From positions 267,738,622 through 267,802,621 of the forward strand of contig NC_050096.1 of the NCBI RefSeq assembly GCF_902167145.1: a stretch of 64,000 nt of DNA, written 5' to 3'. Source of the stretch: Zea mays. Lineage: Eukaryota > Streptophyta > Magnoliopsida > Poales > Poaceae. Of this stretch, positions 10,471 through 21,446 are shown piece by piece. The translations under genes and the position numbers were made by a program. A model generated the notes under the pieces. It was not told the DNA's origin, ran no database searches, and saw only the letters and a list, made by a program, of their open reading frames with translations. Every line of letters starts with the position of its first letter. Position 1 is the first letter of the stretch.

Positions 10471-11686
10471 TGAAAGGGAAATGTGCCCTTGGGCCATTTC
10501 TAAGTATTTTGGTGATTGAGTGCCAACACAAGTGCTTAAATGTGAATCTATACCCATGGATGGACAAAGTGCAAATCAAGAGTAAAGGTATGTTTCTAAG
10601 CCTTAGTACATTGTTTTGAAGACTAATGTATTGTGTCTAAGTGCTTGAAACAGGAGAAATCGAGTCAGAGAAAAGTTGGCTGTGTACAGCCAAAAGGCTA
10701 TTCGGTCTGGAGCACCGGACTGTCCGGTGGTGCACCGGACAGTGTCCGGTGCGCCAGACTGCCTCGGGCGAACTGACCGCTCTCGGGAATTTACCGGCGG
10801 CGTACGGCTATAATTCATCGGACTGTCCGGTGTGCATCGGACTGTCCGGTGAGCCAACGGTCGGCCGGGCCAACGGTCGGCCGCGCGATCTGCGCGGGAC
10901 ACGTGGCCGCGCCAACGGCTAGAAGGGGGCACCGGACATGTCCGGTGCGCCAACGGCTCTCTGGCGGCCAACGGTCGGCTGCGCCGTTTAAGGAAAGAAA
11001 TCGGGCACCGGACTGTCCGGTGCACCAATCGACAGAAGGCAAGATCAGCCTTCCAGATTTGCTCTCAACGGCTCCTAGCTGCCTTGGGGCTATAAAAGGG
11101 ACCCCTAGGCGCATGGAGAAAAACACTAAGTATTCCTACAACATTCCTAAGCACCAAGACATCGATTCCACGCATTTGGTTCATTGTGATAGCATCTAGA
11201 GCTCTTGTTGAGTTGTGAACTCATTGAGTTGTGTTGCGAGCTCTTGTTGCGACTTGTGTGCGTGCTGTTGCTCTGATTTTGAGTCTTGTGTGCGTTGCTA
11301 GTTCCTCCCTTACTCCGTATTTCTTTGTGAATCTCAAGTGTAAGGGCGAGAGGCTCCAAGTTGTGGAGATTCCTCGCAAACGGGATATTGAAAGGCAAAG
11401 CAAAACACCGTGGTATTCAAGTTGGTCTTTGGACCGCTTGAGAGGGGTTGATTGCAACCCTCGTCCGTTGGGACGCCACAACGTGGAGTAGGCAAGCGTT
11501 GGTCTTGGCCGAACCACGGGATAAACCACTGTGTCATCTCTGTGTTTGATCTCTTGTGGTATTGTGTTTTGTTGAGACTCCTCTCTAGCCACTTGGCGAT
11601 TATTGTGCTAACACTTAACCAAGTTTTGTGGCTTAAGATTTCAAGTTTTACAGGATCACCTATTCACCCCCCTCTAGGTGCTCTCA
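10471..11686 (+). repeat. Copia A 3' LTR
   Basis: 1216 bp, nearly identical to the 5' LTR outside the palindrome array (10713-11022), where whole modules are gained or lost. TATA box CTATAAAAG at about 11090. Confidence 0.95.
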
Positions 11687-12142
11687 CCAGCGCTCCTCCG
11701 ACGACCACGACATCACATGAACAGGGTGCCAAAACCTCTCCGGCTGCCACGACGGCATGTACTTAGGGCGCTAGCTCCTCTCTGCTAGACATGTTAGCAC
11801 ACTGCTACATCTCCTATTGTACACCTGGGCCCTCTCCTTACGCCTATAAAAGGAAGCTCCAGTGCTCTCGTACGAGGAGGTTGGCCGCGCTGGAGGACGG
11901 GACGGCGCGTATAAGCCTCTCGCTCTCTCTCTCTCTCCCACGCGGACACTTGTAACCCCCTACTGCAAGCGCACCCGACCTAGGCGCAGGACAACACGAA
12001 GGCCGCGGGTTTCCCCTTTTCTTCCTGTCTCCTTTTTTGCCCCCCCCCCTTTGTGCTCCGTCTCGCGCCGACCCATCTGGGCTGGGACACGCGGCGACAA
12101 TTTACTCGTCGGTCCAGGGACCCCGGGGTCGAAACGCCGACA
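11687..12142 (+). other. right part of the split G1 LTR
   Basis: Starting with the second TSD copy (CCAGC), this segment continues the G1 LTR sequence interrupted at 3800. It holds the G1 TATA box and a CT-repeat (about 11920-11938). It ends CTCGTCGGTCCAGGGACC...AACGCCGACA. The short open frame at 11862-12152 runs past the LTR end and is not a gene. Confidence 0.8.
11844..11852 (+). promoter_or_regulatory. TATA box of the G1 LTR
   Basis: CTATAAAAG follows a GC-rich U3 and is followed about 100 bp later by a CT-rich tract (CTCTCTCTCTC), a usual arrangement for a plant LTR promoter. The predicted transcription start is roughly 30 bp to the right. Confidence 0.6.
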
Positions 12143-12347
12143 CTTTTCTTAATTTAAATTTTTGAAAATTGGTGGTGGTGGTGGTGCGGTCCATTTGCTT
12201 TGGGCTAATACCTTCTCCCCCTTTGGCATGAATCGCCAAAAACGGATACTTGAGTGAAATATAAGCCCTTTTAACTATTTTCTCCTCCTTTGGCAAACAA
12301 AATATGAGTGAAGATTATACCAAAGTTGGAGAGTGGCTCGGAGCGAC
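12143..12347 (-). other. Copia E 3' noncoding fragment between G1 and B
   Basis: It aligns with 35130-35345 (Copia D) and 58060-58275 (Copia F): the shared landmarks are GGTGGTGGTGCGGTCC, GGCATGAATCGCCAAAAACGG and GAGTGAAGATTATACCAAAG. It ends in GCGAC, the TSD of B. Confidence 0.85.
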
Positions 12348-13590
12348 TGAGAGCACCTAGAGGGGGGTGAATAGGTGATCCTGTGAAAACTTGAAAACTT
12401 AAGCCACAAAACTTGGTTAATTGTTAGCACAATAATTGCCAAGTGGCTAGAGAGGAATCAAAACACAATAACCACAAGAAATCAATCACAGAGATGGCAC
12501 AGTGGTTATCCCGTGGTTCGGCCAAGACCAACGCTTGCCTACTCCACGTTGTGGCGTCCCAACGGACGAGGGTTGCAATCAACCCCTCTCAAGCGGTCCA
12601 AAGACCCACTTGAATACCACAGTGTTTTGCTTGCTTTTTCTCAATCCCGTTTGCGAGGAATCTCCACAACTTGGAGCCTCTCGCCCTTACACTTGAAGTT
12701 CACAAAGGAACACGGAGCAAGGGAGGGATTAGCAACGCACTCAAGACAAGAAATCACAGCAACGCCACACACACAAATCGCACAAAGAGCTCACAACACA
12801 ACTCAATGAGTTCACCACTCAACTAGAGCTCTAATTGCTATCGCAAAGAATCAAAGGCGCGGAATCGATGTCTTGGTGCTTAGGAATGTTGTAGGAATGC
12901 TTGGTGTACTCCTTCATGCGCCTAGGGGTCCCTTTTATAGCCCCAAGGCAGCTAGGAGCCGTTGAGAGCAATCTGGGAAGGCAATTCTTGCCTTCTGCCG
13001 TCTGGCGCACCGGACAGTCCGGTGCACACCGGACACTGTCCAGTGCCCGATTTCTTTCCTTAACTGACGCAGCCGACCGTTGGCAGACTTGGAGCCGTTG
13101 GCGCACCGGACATGTCCGGTGCACACCGGACAGTCCGGTGCCCCCTTCTAGCCGTTGGCTCGTCCACGTGTCCCGCGCAGATCGCGCGGCCGACCGTTGG
13201 CCCGGCCGACCGTTGGCTCACCGGACAGTCCGGTGCACACTGGACAGTCCGGTGAATTATAGCCGTACGTCGCCGGTGAATTCCCGAGAGCGGCCAGTTC
13301 GGTCGAGCCAGCCTGGCACACCGGACACTGTCCGGTGCACCACCGGACAGTCCGGTGCTCCCAGACTGAGCAGATTCTTGGCTGCTCGAGCCAAGACCTT
13401 TCCAATCGGATTTTTCCTGTTTCCAGCACTTAGACACAATACATCAGTCTCTAAAACAATGTACTAAGTCTGAGAAACATACCTTTATCCTTGGTTTGTA
13501 CTTTGTCCACCACTTCACACTTAGACACTTGTGTTGGACACTAAATCACCAAAATACTTAGAAATGGCCCAAGGGCACATTTCCCTTTCA
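12348..13590 (-). repeat. Copia B 3' LTR
   Basis: 1243 bp on the minus strand; the flank beyond its start (13591 onward) is the polypurine tract. Confidence 0.95.
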
Positions 13591-14378
13591 ATCTCCCCCT
13601 TTTTGGTGATTTATGCCAACACAATATAAAGCAAGTAGAACAAATACAAAAATCAATTCAAATAAGAACCCAAAATTGTTTTGATTCAATTTTGACATAT
13701 ATGGATCATCCTTTGCCACCACTTGGTTTGTTTTTGCAAATCAACCTCAAATTCCTATCTCTAAGTCAAACACACTAGTTAAAACATAATGAGAGTCATT
13801 CCAAGAGAAATTGAGTCAAGATTCAAAAACTCCCCCTTTTTCCCATAATCAACATTTCTCCCCACAAGAGGCCAACTTTTGACATAAGAGACAACAAAAG
13901 AGTTTTGACAAACCAAAAGCTCTACTCTACTATTTTCAAAATTTCTCAAGTGGTAGCTGATCCTCTATTGCTTTGGCCTTTATTTTCTCCCCCTTTGGCA
14001 TCAAGCACCAAAACGGGATCAATCTTGGCCCTAGAACCCCATTGCCTCACCAAAATCTTCAATAAGAATACAAAGGCAATAAGAGTACATGAGATGAACT
14101 TGGAATAAGTTACCCTCTCATCGGAGTGCAGTGGAAGTCTTTCATGGTCCAAGTCCACCTTTTCCCTTTCAAACCTCCTTTGAGACTAAAACAAGCAAAC
14201 TCAAGCACATGGTTAGTCTCAAAGGGTCAAGTTGTAACACATCTCCCCCTAAACATGTGCATCACTTTGCAACGGACTTGTGAGGTCCAGGGAGTGTTTG
14301 TACAACTTGAGCACCATTATTAAGCAACAAAATGCAGAAGGAACATGATCAAAGGCATAAACACATGTATACTACAAT
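13591..14378 (-). other. Copia B 3' noncoding region with polypurine tract
   Basis: It lies between the RNase H stop and the 3' LTR. The polypurine tract, reading AAAAAGGGGGAGA on the minus strand, is at 13592-13604. There is no gene; the open frames here are short and conserved only as DNA with Copias A and C. Confidence 0.85.
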
Positions 14379-17300
14379 TCAATCCAAGTTCCGCGAATCT
14401 AAGACATTTAGCTCACTACGCAACCTGCAAAAGGTCTTCTCATCTAGAGGTTTGGTAAAGATATCGGCTAGCTGGTTCTCGGTGCTAACATGAAACACTT
14501 CGATATCTCCCTTTTGCTGGTGGTCTCTCAAAAAGTGATGCCGGATGTCTATGTGCTTTGTGCGGCTGTGTTCAACAGGATTGTCCGCCATGCGGATAGC
14601 ACTCTCATTGTCACATAGGAGTGGGACTTTGCTCAGATTGTAGCCAAAGTCCCTCAGGGTTTGCCTCATCCAAAGTAGTTGCGCGCAACACTGTCCTGCG
14701 GCAACATACTCGGCCTCAGCGGTGGATAGGGCAACGAAAGTTTGTTTCTTAGAGTTCCATGACACCAGGGACCTTCCTAAGAATTGGCACATCCCCGATG
14801 TACTCTTCCTATCGACCTTACATCCAGCATAGTCGGAATCTGAATATCCAATCAAGTCAAAGGTAGACCCCTTTGGATACCAGAGCCCGAGGCAAGGCGT
14901 AGCAACTAAATATCTAAGGATTCGTTTCACTGCCACTAAGTGACACTCCTTAGGGTCGGATTGAAATCTAGCACACATGCATACGCTAAGCATAATATCC
15001 GGTCTACTAGCACATAAATAAAGTAAAGACCCTATCATAGACCGGTATGCCTTTTGATCAACGGACTTACCTCCTTTGTTGAGGTCGGTGTGTCCGTCGG
15101 TTCCCATCGGAGTCTTTGCGGGCTTGGCGTCCTTCATCCCAAACCGCTTGATCAAGTCCTATGTGTACTTGGTTTGAGAGATGAAGGTTCCATCCTTGAG
15201 TTGCCTCACTTGGAACCCAAGGAAGTAGTTCAACTCGCCCATCATCGACATCTCGAATTTCTGCGTCATCACCCTGCTAAACTCTTCACAAGACTTTTTA
15301 TTAGTGAAACCAAATATTATGTCATCGACATAAATTTGGCACACAAACAAATCACCATCACATGTCTTGGTAAAAAGAGTTGGATCGGCTTTCCCAACCT
15401 TGAAAGCATTAGCAATTAAGAAATCTCTAAGGCATTCATACCATGCTCTTGGGGCTTGCTTAAGTCCATAGAGCGCCTTAGAGAGCTTACACACGTGGTC
15501 GGGGTACCATTCATCCTCGAAGCCAGGGGGTTGCTCTACGTACACCTCCTCCTTGATTGACCCGTTGAGGAAAGCGCTCTTCACATCCATTTGGAACAAC
15601 CTGAAAGAATGGTGAGCGGCATATGCTAGCAAAATACGAATGGACTCTAGCCTAGCCACGGGAGCAAAAGTCTCCTCAAAGTCCAAACCTGCGACTTGGG
15701 CATAACCTTTTGCCACAAGTCGAGCCTTGTTCCTCGTCACCACTCCGTGCTCGTCTTGTTTGTTGCGGAACACCCACTTGGTTCCCACAACATTTTGCTT
15801 AGGACGAGGCACCAGTGTCCAAACTTCATTCCTCTTGAAGTTGTTGAGCTCCTCCTGCATGGCCAACACCCAGTCCGGATCTAGCAAGGCCTCTTCTACC
15901 CTGAAAGGCTCAATAGAAGAGACAAAGGAGTAATGCTCACAAAAATTAACTAATCTTGAATGAGAAGTTACTCCCTTGCTAATATCACCCAATATCTGGT
16001 CGACGGGATGATCCCTTTGGATCGTCGCTCGAACTTGGGTTGGAGGTGCCTGAGGTGCTTCTTCCTCTTCAACTTGAACATCTTGTGCTCCCCCTTGATC
16101 ATGCGCCTCCTCTTGAGGTACCTGTTCGTCATCTTGGGTTGGGGGATGCACCATAGTTGAGGAAGATGGTTGATCTTGCTCCAATTGTTCCCGAGGCCGT
16201 ACATCTCCAATCGTCATGGTGCGAATTACGACCGTTGGAACGTCTTCTTCATCTACATCATCAAGATCAACAACTTGCTCTCTTGGAGAGCCATTAGTCT
16301 CATCAAATACAACGTCTCTAGAGACTTCAACCAAACCCGATGATTTGTTGAAGACCCTATATGCCTTTGTATTTGAGTCATAACCTAATAAAAACCCTTC
16401 TACAGCTTTGGGAGCAAATTTGGAATTCCTACCCTTCTTCACTAGAATGTAGCATTTACTCCCAAAAACACGAAAGTACGATACATTGGGTTTGTTACCA
16501 GTTAGCAGCTCGTATGAGGTCTTCTTGAGGAGGCGGTGAAGATAGACCCTGTTGATGGCGTGGCAAGCCGTGTTTACGGCTTCCGACCAAAAACACTCGG
16601 GGGTCTTGAACTCTCCAAGCATAGTCCTCGCCATATCAATGAGCGTCCTGTTCTTCCTCTCTACCACACCATTTTGCTGAGGTGTGTAGGGAGCGGAGAA
16701 CTCGTGCTTGATCCCCTCCTCCTCAAGAAACTCCTCCACTTGAAGATTCTTGAATTCAGACCCGTTGTCGCTCCTTATCTTCTTCACCTTGAGCTCAAAC
16801 TCATTTTGAGCTCTCCTGAGAAAGCGCTTGAGGGTCCCTTGGGTTTCAGACTTATCCTGCAAAAAGAACACCCAAGTGAAGCGGGAAAAGTCATCAACAA
16901 TAACTAGACCATACTTACTTCCTCCTATGCTCAGATAGGCGACGGGTCCGAAGAGGTCCATATGCAGCAGCTCCAGAGGTCTTGAAGTGGTCATCACATT
17001 CTTGCTGTGATGTGCTCCTCCCACTTGTTTACCTGCTTAACAAGCTGCACAAGGTCTATCTTTTTCGAATTGCACGTTAGTCAAACCTATCACGTGTTCT
17101 CCCTTTAGAAGCTTGTGAAGGTTCTTCATCCCCACATGTGCTAAGCGGCGATGCCACAGCCAGCCCATGCTAGTCTTAGCGATTAAGCATGCATCTAGAC
17201 TGGCCTCCTCTTTTGCAAAATCAACTAAATAAAGTTTGCCGTCTAGTACACCCTTAAATGCTAGTGAACCATCACTTCTTCTAAAGACAGACACATCTAC

Positions 17301-17585
17301 ATTTGTAAATAGACAATTATATCCCATATTACATAATTGACTGACAGATAGTAGATTATATCCAAGAGACTCAACTAAAAACACATTAGAGATAGAGTGC
17401 TCATTGGATATTGCAATCTTGCCTAAACCTTTCACCTTGCCTTGGTTCCCATCACCGAATATGATTGAATCTTGGGAATCCTTATTCTTGACGTAGGAGG
17501 TGAACATCTTCTTCTCCCCCGTCATATGGTTTGTGCATCCGCTGTCGATAATCCAGCTTGAGCCCCCGGATGCATAAACCTGCAA
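14379..17585 (-). pseudogene. pol: Copia B Pol polyprotein, two stop codons
   Basis: All Pol domains are present in order on the minus strand: protease ([11 protein letters not shown] near 17540), WHRRLAH, integrase ([26 protein letters not shown]), RT with YVDDIIF, and RNase H ending VLDSRNLD at 14379. The frame is broken twice. In CQAGKQ the Gln codon has become TAA (about 17037). In TKYTQDL the Gln codon has become TAG (about 15156). Both look like CAR-to-TAR changes, and otherwise the frame is open for over 1000 codons. This copy is the reference for what Copia A has lost. Confidence 0.92.
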
Positions 17586-17592
17586 GGCAAAT

Positions 17593-19976
17593 TCAGGCTT
17601 GGGTCTTAGGTACCCAACTCTTGTTGGGTCCTACAAGGTTAGTCACAATTTCCTTAGGGACCCAAATGCAAGCTTTATCACCCTTGCATTTTGCCCCTAA
17701 TTTCCTAGCAACTATCTTCCTATCCTTTCTACAAATAGCAAAGGAAGCATTTAAAGCATGATAAATTGTAGAGGGACCATTCATAACTTTTCTAGGAACA
17801 TGAACAATATTCTTCCTAGGCACATGATGAATATTTTTCCTAGGCATATCTCTATCATGCATATAGGAAGAACTGGAAGCATACATAGCATAAGAGTCAT
17901 AGGCATGTGAATCAAAAGTATTACAATTCCTATGAGACTGTCTTCTATCATTGTACATAAAAGCATGGTTCTTTTTAGTACTACTTGCCATAGGGGCCTT
18001 CCCTTTCTCCTTGGCGGAGATGGGAGCCTTATGGCTTGTTAAGTTCTTGGCTTCCCTCTTGAAGCCAAGCCCATCCTTAATTGAGGGGTGTCTACCAATC
18101 GTGTAGGCATCCCTAGCAAATTTTAGTTTATCAAAATCACTTTTGCTAGTCTTAAGTTGGGCATTAAGACTAGCCATTTCATCATTTAACTTTGCAATAG
18201 AAGCTATGTGTTCACTACAAGCATCAATATCAAAGTCTTTACATCTATTGCAAATAACAACATTTTCTACACAAGTTGTTGATTTACTAGCTATTTTAGC
18301 ATTCAAATCATCATTAATGCTCCTTAAGCTAGAAATCGTCTCATGGCAAGAAGATAATTCACAAGAAAGCGTTTCATTTCTTTTAACTTCTAAAGCATGA
18401 GATTTTTGTGCTTCTACAAATTTGTCATGTTCTTCATACAACAAATCTTCTTGTTTTCTAAAAGCCTATTCTTATCATTCAAGGCATCAATTAATTCATT
18501 AATTTTATCTACCTTGGTTCTATCTAGGCCCTTAAATAAACATGAATAATCTATTTCATCCTCATCACTAGATTCGTCCTCACTTGAAGAAGCATAAGTA
18601 GAGTTTCGACTACATACCTTCTTCTCCCTTGCCATAAGGCATGTGTGACGCTCGTTGGGGAAGAGGGATGACTTGTTGAAGGCGGTGGCGGCGAGTCCTT
18701 CATTGTCGGAGTCGGAGGAGGAGCAATCCGAGTCCCACTCCTTTCCTAGATGTGCCTCGCCCTTGGCCTTCTTGTAATTTTTCTTCTTTTCCCTCTTGCT
18801 CCCGTGTTCCTGGTCACTTTCATTATCGGGACAGTTAGCAATAAAATGACCAATCTTACCGCATTTGAAGCATGAGCGCTTCCCTTTGGCTTTGGTCTTG
18901 CTTGGCTGTCCCTTGCGACCCTTAAGCGTTGTCTTGAATCTCTTGATGATGAGGGCCATCTCTTCATCATTAAGTCCGGCGGCCTCAATTTGTGCTACCT
19001 TGCTGGGTAACTCTTCCTTGCTCCTTGTTGCCTTAAGAGCAACGGGTTGAGGCTCATTGATTGGACCGTTTAGAGCGTCGTCCACGTACCTCGCTTCCTT
19101 GATCATCATTCGCCCGCTTACGAATTTTCCAAGGATTTCTTCGGGCGACATTTTGGTGTACCTGGGATTCTCACGAATGTTATTCACCAAATGAGGATCA
19201 AGAATGGTAAAGGACCTTAGCATCAATCGGACGACGTCGTGGTCCGTCCATCGCGTGCTTCCATAGCTCCTTATTTTGTTGATAAGGGTCTTGAGCCGGT
19301 TGTATGTTTGTGTCGGCTCCTCGCCCCTTAACATCGCGAATCGTCCAAGCTCGCCCTCCACCAACTCCATCTTGGTGAGCAAGGTGACGTCGTTCCCCTC
19401 ATGTGAAATCTTGAGGGTGTCCCAGATCTGCTTGGCGTTATCCAAGCCACTCACTTTGTGATATTCATCCCTGCACAATGAAGCTAGAAGAACAGTAGTA
19501 GCTTGTGCATTCTTATGAATTTGCTCATTAATGAAAATGGGACTATCCGAACTATCAAAGTGCATTCCACTCTCTACAATCTCCCATATACTAGGATGGA
19601 GAGAAAACAAGTGACTACGCATTTTGTGACTCCAAAATCCGTAGTCCTCTCCATCAAAATGAGGAGGTTTACCAAGTGGAATAGATAATAAATGAGCATT
19701 TGCACTTTGAGGAATACGAGAGTAGTCAAAAGAAAAGTTCGAAATGACCGGTTTCCTTCTCTCGTAGTCGTTGTGGTCGTCATCCTTTTGGGAGGAAGTA
19801 GACTCATCACTGTCGTCGTAGTAGACGATCTCCTTGATGCGTCTTGTCTTCTTCTTCTTCCCATCTTTGCGTCTGTGGCCCGAGCCCGAGTTGTTGGACT
19901 TGTCATCCTTTGGCTCGTTGACGAAGGACTCCTTCTCCTTGTCGTTGATCACGATTCCCTTCCCCTTAGGATCCAT
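17593..19976 (-). pseudogene. gag: Copia B Gag, one frameshift
   Basis: The frame runs from ATG 19976 for 520 codons through the UBN2-type domain and the CCHC knuckle ([14 protein letters not shown]). It then shifts near 18450-18470, within [14 protein letters not shown], and continues in another frame to WVPKTQA at 17593. The stop there is TGA, whereas Copias A and C have TAA at the same site. Repairing the one shift would give a protein of about the same length as Copia A Gag. Confidence 0.9.
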
Positions 19977-20012
19977 CTCTTCGGGCGGTTAGTCCCTTTC
20001 TTGAAGAGAACG

Positions 20013-20024
20013 GTTCTGATACCA
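20013..20024 (-). other. primer-binding site, Copia B
   Basis: On the minus strand TGGTATCAGAAC, one mismatch to the initiator-Met tRNA complement, two bases inside the 5' LTR. Confidence 0.8.
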
Positions 20025-20026
20025 AT

Positions 20027-21270
20027 TGAGAGCACCTAGAGGGGGGGTGAATAGGTGATCCTGTGAAAACTTGAAAACTTAAGCCACAAAACTTGGTTAA
20101 TTGTTAGCACAATAATTGCCAAGTGGCTAGAGAGGAATCAAAACACAATAACCACAAGAAATCAATCACAGAGATGGCACGGTGGTTATCCCGTGGTTCG
20201 GCCAAGACCAACGCTTGCCTACTCCACGTTGTGGCGTCCCAACGGACGAGGGTTGCAATCAACCCCTCTCAAGCGGTCCAAAGACCCACTTGAATACCAC
20301 GGTGTTTTGCTTGCTTTTTCTCAATCCCGTTTGCGAGGAATCTCCACAACTTGGAGCCTCTCGCCCTTACACTTGAAGTTCACAAAGAAACACGGAGCAA
20401 GGGAGGGATTAGCAACGCACTCAAGACAAGAAATCACAGCAACGCCACGCACACAAATCGCACAAAGAGCTCACAACACAACTCAATGAGTTCACCACTC
20501 AACTAGAGCTCTAATTGCTATCGCAAAGAATCAAAGGCGCGGAATCGATGTCTTGGTGCTTAGGAATGTTGTAGGAATGCTTGGTGTACTCCTTCATGCG
20601 CCTAGGGGTCCCTTTTATAGCCCCAAGGCAGCTAGGAGCCGTTGAGAGCAATCTGGGAAGGCAATTCTTGCCTTCTGCCGTCTGGCGCACCGGACAGTCC
20701 GGTGCACACCGGACACTGTCCGGTGCCCGATTTCTTTCCTTAACTGACGCAGCCGACCGTTGGCAGACTTGGAGCCGTTGGCGCACCGTACATGTCCGGT
20801 GCACACCGGACAGTCCGGTGCCCCCTTCTAGCCGTTGGCTTGGCCACGTGTCCCGCGCAGATAGCGCGGCCGACCGTTGGCCCGGCCGACCGTTGGCTCA
20901 CCGGACAGTCCGGTGCACACCGGACAGTCCGGTGAATTATAGTCGTACGTCGCCGGTGAATTCCCGAGAGCGGCCAGTTCGCTCGAGCCAGCCTGGCACA
21001 CCGGACACTGTCCGGTGCACCACCGGACAGTCCGGTGCTCCCAGACTGAGCAGATTCTTGGCTGCTCGAGCCAAGACCTTTCCAATCGGATTTTTCCTGT
21101 TTCCAGCACTTAGACACAATACATCAGTCTCTAAAACAATGTATTAAGTCTGAGAAACATACCTTTATCCTTGGTTTGTACTTTGTCCACCACTTCACAC
21201 TTAGACACTTGTGTTGGACACTAAATCACCAAAATACTTAGAAATGGCCCAAGGGCACATTTCCCTTTCA
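20027..21270 (-). repeat. Copia B 5' LTR
   Basis: 1244 bp. Its palindrome array is at 20688-21037 and the TATA box (minus strand CTATAAAAG) at 20612-20620. Confidence 0.95.
20688..21037. promoter_or_regulatory. palindrome array in Copia B 5' LTR
   Basis: Seven or so CACCGGAC..GTCCGGTG modules. One copy has decayed to CACCGTACATGTCCGGTG, while the 3' LTR keeps CACCGGACATGTCCGGTG at that place. Confidence 0.75.
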
Positions 21271-21446
21271 GCGACGGCGAAGGATGAGTAATTTGATGGA
21301 GTGGAGTGGAAGCCTTTGTCTTCGCCGAAGACTCCTTTTCCCTTTCAATCTATGACTTATTTCGAAATATACTTGAAGACACATTAGTCACAGCATATAA
21401 AAGAGACATGATCAAAGGTATATTAATGAGCTATATATACAAGATA

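Larger units (their letters stand above)
3801..11686 (+). mobile_element. Copia A: Ji/Opie-group element with both LTRs, internally deleted
   Basis: The element is flanked by the TSD CCAGC (3796-3800 and 11687-11691) inside the G1 LTR, which reads through once A is removed. The LTRs are 3801-5022 and 10471-11686, both TG...CA. They differ by about five substitutions plus four indels in the palindrome array and one in a C-run, so this is the youngest element here. Gag and the existing part of pol are open. About 1.05 kb is missing relative to Copia B, covering the end of reverse transcriptase, all of RNase H and the start of the 3' noncoding region. A therefore cannot be autonomous, although its LTRs, polypurine tract and nearly intact primer site remain. 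Confidence 0.95.
2751..12142 (+). mobile_element. Gypsy G1 3' LTR, split by Copia A
   Basis: The LTR starts TGTCGGGGACC at 2751 and ends AACGCCGACA at 12142. Removing Copia A (3801-11686) and one copy of its TSD leaves about 1.5 kb of LTR. The U3 part carries a 57-bp tandem array and the right part has a TATA box at about 11845. The sequence resembles the abundant GC-rich maize Gypsy LTRs of the cinful/zeon/xilon kind (family name from memory). It is preceded by a polypurine tract, so this is the 3' LTR. It is followed by Copia E sequence, so G1 inserted into E at a CTTTT-like target. Its 5' half is off-window, so completeness is unknown. Confidence 0.8.
12348..21270 (-). mobile_element. Copia B: nearly complete Ji/Opie-group type-1 element
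   Basis: Full-length in structure: 5' LTR 20027-21270, 3' LTR 12348-13590, TSD GCGAC (12343-12347 and 21271-21275), primer site, gag, pol and polypurine tract. The LTRs differ by about 13 substitutions and one base of length in 1.24 kb (about 1%). Coding damage is light: one frameshift in gag and two stop codons in pol, so it decayed recently. It is inserted in the 3' noncoding region of Copia E. Confidence 0.95.

Noticed and set aside
2751..12142. G1 as a solo LTR.
   Set aside because: A polypurine tract and an internal-type region directly precede it, so it is the 3' LTR of a larger element whose left part is off-window.
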